Source: CAZLIC01 sp964559535
GTDB taxonomy: Bacteria > Pseudomonadota > Alphaproteobacteria > Rhodobacterales > Rhodobacteraceae
Assembly (NCBI GenBank): GCA_964559535.1
Contig: CAZLIC010000109.1
Location: forward strand, 1 to 11,046
Length of the DNA: 11,046 nt
Direction: 5' to 3'
Below, piece after piece: positions 8,022-11,046 of the stretch (its first letter is position 1; each line of letters begins with the position of its first letter). The notes under the pieces are model-generated. The model saw only the letters and a list, made by a program, of their open reading frames with translations. It did no database searches and was not told where the DNA came from. The position numbers and the translations under genes are program-made.

Positions 8022-8033
8022 GTTAACGATAAC
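8022..8033. promoter_or_regulatory. LacI-type operator O2
   Basis: GTTAACGATAAC is a 12-base palindrome with a central CG and one mismatched pair. It abuts the preferred ATG of the regulator gene and lies 8 bases upstream of the importer -35 box. Centre-to-centre distance to O1 is 55 bp. The shared pattern is GTTA-C-G-TAAC. It could serve autoregulation, DNA looping with O1, or both; this is inference. Confidence 0.55.
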
Positions 8034-9041
8034 ATGGATCGGCGCGGCAAGCCGAACCTGGAAGACATCGCCCGCGCCGCGGGGGTGTCGAAGATGACCG
8101 TCAGCCGGGTGCTGCGGGGCGGCGGGGGGTTTTCTGACGAGACGCGGGACCGCGTGCTGGGCGTGGCGGGGCGGCTGGGCTATGTGCCCAACCGGCTGGC
8201 GGCGGCGTTTGGCGCGGATCAGGCCAGTACGCTGGTGGGCATGTGCGTGCCGCGGCTGACGTCGGGGCTGTTCAGCCATGTGCTGGACGGGGTGGACCGG
8301 GCGCTGACGCGGCTGGGGTATCAGGTGATGATCGGGTCGAACGACCATTCGGCCGAACAGGAAGAGGCCTGGGTGCGGCAGGTGGTCAGCTGGCGGCCGG
8401 CGGGGGTGATCCTGTCGGGGCGCACCCACACGCCGGGCACGGTGGACCTGCTGCGGCAGGGGGGCATGCCGGTGGTGGAGATCTGGGACCTGACCACCAG
8501 CCCCATCGACATGTCGGTGGGGTTCAGCCACCGCGACTGCGGCGCCGAGATGGGGCAGTTCGTGCTGCGGCGGGGCCGAAGCCGGGCGGGGTTCGTGGGG
8601 GCCCTGTCGCGGTCGGACGTGATGGGGCGGGCGCGGCTGGAAGGGTTTGCCGAGGCCCTGGCGCAGGGGGGGCACCCGCTGGCCGACCGCGAGGTGCTGC
8701 ACGACAGCCCGGGGTTCTACGCCGGCTACTATGGGCTGGAGACGCTGCTGGCGCGGTCGCCGCGGCTGGACCTGGTGTATTTCCACAACGACGAAATGGC
8801 GATCGGCGGGCTGGCCTATTGCGCGGCGCGTGGCATCCGGGTGCCCGAGGACATCGGGATTGTCGGCTGGGGGGGGATGGAGGCGGCCAGCGTGCTGCCG
8901 CGCCGCCTGACCACCACGGTGGTGCCCACCACTGCCATCGGCAAGGGCGCCGCCGAGGCGCTGGTGGCGCGGCTGAAGGGCCAGCCCGGGCAGGACGTGA
9001 CGGTGGTGCCCACCCGGCTGGTACCGGGTGAAACGGCCTGA
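8034..9041 (+). CDS. LacI-family transcriptional regulator
   Basis: DNA-binding, sugar-sensing regulator, probably a repressor of the divergent importer. From the ATG at 8034 it has 335 residues. The helix-turn-helix is NLEDIARAAGVSKMTVSRVL (8-27), followed by a hinge YVPNRLAAAFGAD (50-62) and a periplasmic-binding-protein-like sensor domain (about 68-325) with typical stretches such as VGFSHRDCGAEMG and IGIVGWGGMEAA. The hinge has Phe59 where LacI has the minor-groove Leu56. An alternative in-frame ATG at 8007 would add MSSGKVNDN but would place operator O2 inside the gene and use AT-rich codons unlike the rest; neither start has a strong ribosome binding site. The regulator type is certain; target and effector are inferred from position. 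Confidence 0.92.
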   Translation: MDRRGKPNLEDIARAAGVSKMTVSRVLRGGGGFSDETRDRVLGVAGRLGYVPNRLAAAFGADQASTLVGMCVPRLTSGLFSHVLDGVDRALTRLGYQVMIGSNDHSAEQEEAWVRQVVSWRPAGVILSGRTHTPGTVDLLRQGGMPVVEIWDLTTSPIDMSVGFSHRDCGAEMGQFVLRRGRSRAGFVGALSRSDVMGRARLEGFAEALAQGGHPLADREVLHDSPGFYAGYYGLETLLARSPRLDLVYFHNDEMAIGGLAYCAARGIRVPEDIGIVGWGGMEAASVLPRRLTTTVVPTTAIGKGAAEALVARLKGQPGQDVTVVPTRLVPGETA

Positions 9042-9047
9042 GGCGCG

Positions 9048-9084
9048 TGGGACAGGCAGCGTCCCAGCGTGGGACAGCAGGTCC
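9048..9084. promoter_or_regulatory. Array of inverted TGGGAC boxes
   Basis: TGGGAC (9048-9053), GTCCCA (9061-9066), TGGGAC (9070-9075) and a partial GTCC (9081-9084) alternate in direction. The two forward boxes are 22 bp apart, two helical turns. This is the pattern of two dyad sites for a dimeric DNA-binding protein on one face of the helix. GCGTGGGACAG occurs twice exactly (9045-9055 and 9067-9077). No T-run follows, so it is not a good terminator for the regulator gene. What binds it is unknown. Confidence 0.45.
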
Positions 9085-9270
9085 GTTCTAGTGATTTCAA
9101 TGAGTTGCAGGCGCGCGTTAACCCGGCGTTCAGAATTGGGGCCGGTCGGGAGGTGCCGGGTTGCAATGGCCGTGCCTTGCCCGGTGCTGCACACCGCCGG
9201 AATGTTCTTCGCTGCCGATCACCGAAAAAAGCGGGTGCGCAATGGCTCGCCACGGCGCCCCCCCACCCCA

Positions 9271-9295
9271 TCCCTCCCCCACATGGGGGGAGGGA
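9271..9295. repeat. GC hairpin resembling a dispersed intergenic repeat
   Basis: TCCCTCCCCC (9271-9280) pairs perfectly with GGGGGAGGGA (9286-9295) around the loop ACATG, and is preceded by a C-rich run (9258-9269). No T-tract follows. Hairpins of this CCCTCCCCC/GGGGGAGGG kind are common in intergenic DNA of alphaproteobacteria, which makes a dispersed repeat more likely than a terminator; this comes from general familiarity, not a search. Confidence 0.4.
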
Positions 9296-9672
9296 GGCGA
9301 AAGACGCCGAACGTCGACACAAGCGGATGCGCGGCTTGGCTTTGCCATGCGGGGCCAGTGTTCGCCACCTGACAGAATGTTCCCGGTCTGCCTGAGGTAC
9401 GCCCTCCGCGGCCCGGACGAAGTTCCGACGGTCAGCTATGCGGACAAAGCTGCCGTCACTGCGTTGGCGGCGCAAAATCCGCTCACAATTGCAGAAGGAC
9501 CGGCGTGGAGGGCGTGAGCCGACTGACGGGCCACAGCATGGCGGCCGCAGCAAGACCAGAAAAGCAGCCTTCCATGTCCATGGTGGTTTGGCTGCCGTTG
9601 AGTGTCTGTCCCTGCTGGACCCCGGGGTATCTATCTGCTTCTATCAGTCAAGGCACGAAAAAGTGAGGCGAC

Positions 9673-10815
9673 ATGTACTTTGCAGTTGTATTTCCATTGG
9701 CCGATTTTCGCAGCCTGCACCGCGAAAACGCAGGTCGTTTGGAACGTCCCGCATGGGGTCAAACGGACCCGAGAGCCGAATTTGCGCGTGGTTTCGGAAA
9801 AATTCATACAAGAACAAAGTCGGCGGCAGGTTATGCTGGCGAGAACTACTACGCCGACTGCAACAATGTGGTTAAGTATCCGTCACAATATTTTCTAAAT
9901 CCAATTCCGGGATTGCTGCGCTCCATCTTGGCATATCCCGCATATAGAAGATTCTACTTCGATGGGCAGATGTCTGGTCGTTTTGAGCTCGGATTCCGTT
10001 TGAACGCGGGCTCCATTCACGAGATAGCTCGATCCGAAGGCAGGGTGGAATACAGTACCGCGGAACTCGCCGCACAAATGTTGCAGAGCGATCTGCGGCT
10101 AGATTTGCTGGATGAACGAAAAATTGAACTTTCTTTTTCAAGCGCGGCGCAGGGTCTTCGGGATGCCTGGATACTTAGCAGTACAAAGAGTAAATCTCTC
10201 AGCACTCTTGATATCGAAACAGTTGGCTCCAAGTATGTCGGCGTCGGTGCTCCGTTCGTATTCATTCGATCTGGTCGAGAGGCGAAAATCAAATTGGAGA
10301 GGCAGAGGCGCGACTTGTTTCACAGCAAAGATCTTGAGCTCTTTCTGACGAGATCCGGCAAACAAGGGCAGAGCTTCGATGTGGCTGTGATACCATCTGT
10401 TGCTTCGCTTTCGGCAGAGACGCCCAAAGAACGGTTAGCCCGTTTATTCTACATCCAAATTCGGACAATTAGTTTTGCTCACTCATTCTACCTTCGGCAG
10501 GTGGCGTCTGAAAAAATTGCCGGACCAAACTCGCTGGAGCCAGCGATACAAGCGCTGCTTGGGCGGCTTTCAAGCTTGGAGCCCAGCGAAGGCGACCAGA
10601 CGGATGAACTGGCGTGTCTTGAGATGTCCGAAATTTTGCGACGAACGGACCTGAGCCCTGCCCAACTAGCTTCCGAAATCGAGAAAATGATAAAGCCAAG
10701 CCTGCTACGCCGTTGGTTCGGCGGCTTCTTTGGCTATGCAGATAGAAAGGTAGACCTAGCGATTGAGGCCGCTGCAGGAGCTGCGACAACGCATCTCCTA
10801 AGCAGCGGCCCCTGA
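9673..10815 (+). CDS. Uncharacterised 380-residue protein in AT-richer DNA
   Basis: I do not recognise the family. The N-terminal third (MYFAVVFPLADFRSLHREN, then GRLERPAWGQ, EFARGFGKI and GENYYADCNNVVKYPSQYF) is rich in aromatic residues and looks like a compact folded domain. The middle is mixed alpha/beta (ETVGSKYVGVGAPFVFIRSG). The C-terminal part is mainly helical, ending LRRWFGGFFGYADRKVDLAI and a small-residue tail. No signal peptide, clear membrane segment or enzyme motif is seen. The ATG at 9673 follows GAGG by 4 bases. Base use differs sharply from the neighbours: positions 10441-10500 are 40% GC, against 77% at 8161-8220 in the regulator gene, and AT-rich codons are frequent. Recent transfer is likely. 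A role in a defence or other accessory system is possible from this character but is only a guess. That it is a real gene is well supported by its length and protein-like composition. Confidence 0.75.
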   Translation: MYFAVVFPLADFRSLHRENAGRLERPAWGQTDPRAEFARGFGKIHTRTKSAAGYAGENYYADCNNVVKYPSQYFLNPIPGLLRSILAYPAYRRFYFDGQMSGRFELGFRLNAGSIHEIARSEGRVEYSTAELAAQMLQSDLRLDLLDERKIELSFSSAAQGLRDAWILSSTKSKSLSTLDIETVGSKYVGVGAPFVFIRSGREAKIKLERQRRDLFHSKDLELFLTRSGKQGQSFDVAVIPSVASLSAETPKERLARLFYIQIRTISFAHSFYLRQVASEKIAGPNSLEPAIQALLGRLSSLEPSEGDQTDELACLEMSEILRRTDLSPAQLASEIEKMIKPSLLRRWFGGFFGYADRKVDLAIEAAAGAATTHLLSSGP

Positions 10816-10834
10816 AAATATTGGGCAGCACCGA

Positions 10835-11046
10835 ATGCTTAGCCCGTCTATGCCGTTGAGGATCGAAACCCCCTTGAGCGCGCATATGGCACTACAGAGG
10901 CCCAGAGTCAATGCTGCGGTGTGCATGAATGTCTCTAGCGGGCTCGAAGCCAACCTTGGGTACTCAAAGCCGTCATCTGATGGTTACACTCAGGGAGCGT
11001 CTGATCTACGGCTGCGGCTTCGCTGGGATGGCCGCCTGAGCGTCGC
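10835..11046 (+). CDS. Possible start of a further gene, cut by the window edge
   Basis: An open frame runs from the ATG at 10835 to the end (70 codons, no stop), with other in-frame ATGs at 10850 and 10886. It would begin MLSPSMPLRIETPLSAHMAL and includes SDLRLRLRWDGRLSV near the edge. No good ribosome binding site precedes any of these starts and codon use is mixed, so it may be chance. If real, it lies 19 bases after the preceding gene and could be its partner. Confidence 0.25.
   Translation, partial: MLSPSMPLRIETPLSAHMALQRPRVNAAVCMNVSSGLEANLGYSKPSSDGYTQGASDLRLRLRWDGRLSV

Larger units (their letters stand above)
9042..9672. other. 631-bp region without a convincing gene
   Basis: Open frames here are short, overlap one another on both strands and have no family likeness or good ribosome binding site, so I call none. 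The stretch holds an inverted TGGGAC array at 9048-9084, a G/C hairpin at 9271-9295, an imperfect hairpin at 9564-9595 (GCAGCC/GGCTGC with CCATG/CATGG inside) and a possible 42-codon frame at 9538-9666 that ends in the ribosome binding site of the next gene. It reads like decayed intergenic DNA at the border between GC-rich chromosome and an AT-richer insert. Confidence 0.6.

Noticed and set aside
9091..9110. Sigma-54 promoter after the TGGGAC array (TTGCA at 9105-9109).
   Set aside because: The -12 element is present, but the required GG of the -24 element at 9095-9096 is TT.
8010..9194. 394-codon minus-strand frame opposite the LacI-family gene.
   Set aside because: Shadow frame rich in P, R and H with no recognisable domain.
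9042..9672. tRNA or small structured RNA in the gene-free stretch.
   Set aside because: No cloverleaf, T-loop motif or consistent long-range pairing was found by eye; only local hairpins.
9438..9875. 145-codon plus-strand frame overlapping the start of the AT-rich gene.
   Set aside because: Arg/Lys-rich product without likeness, no ribosome binding site, and it conflicts with the longer, protein-like frame at 9673.

Overview
The window looks like chromosomal DNA of a GC-rich alphaproteobacterium. The order Rhodobacterales (Paracoccus/Rhodobacter type) is my best guess, from the wording of the Pnp N-terminus, the strong G/C bias at third codon positions and the style of the transporter genes. 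No rRNA, tRNA, CRISPR array or insertion sequence is visible.

Layout. (1) Positions 1-626, minus strand: the first 208 codons of pnp (polynucleotide phosphorylase), running off the left edge, with a leader that can fold into hairpins. (2) Positions 873-4259, plus strand: one very large soluble sensor protein with five GAF domains in tandem, a coiled coil and a class III nucleotide cyclase domain. (3) A strong GC hairpin at 4278-4309 closes this gene and also the operon that converges on it. (4) Positions 4326-7923, minus strand: a three-gene RbsABC-type sugar ABC importer in the order ATPase, permease, periplasmic binding protein. (5) Positions 8034-9041, plus strand: a divergent LacI-family regulator. 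Between the regulator and the transporter lie two matching LacI-type palindromes on either side of a TTGACA promoter, so the regulator probably controls the importer and possibly itself. No sugar-metabolism enzyme is adjacent, so the substrate cannot be named.

(6) Positions 9042-9672 hold no convincing gene. They contain a tidy array of inverted TGGGAC boxes, a G/C-only hairpin that looks like a dispersed intergenic repeat, and sequence with the look of decayed DNA. (7) Positions 9673-10815, plus strand: a 380-residue protein of unrecognised family in clearly more AT-rich DNA with different codon use, most likely acquired horizontally. A further open frame begins at about 10835 and runs off the right edge; it may be a partner gene or nothing.

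The left 9 kb is ordinary core or accessory chromosome: RNA decay, second-messenger signalling and sugar uptake. The right 2 kb is the likely edge of a foreign island. The most novel candidate is the AT-rich gene. The best-supported regulatory observation is the pair of operators at 7968-8033.
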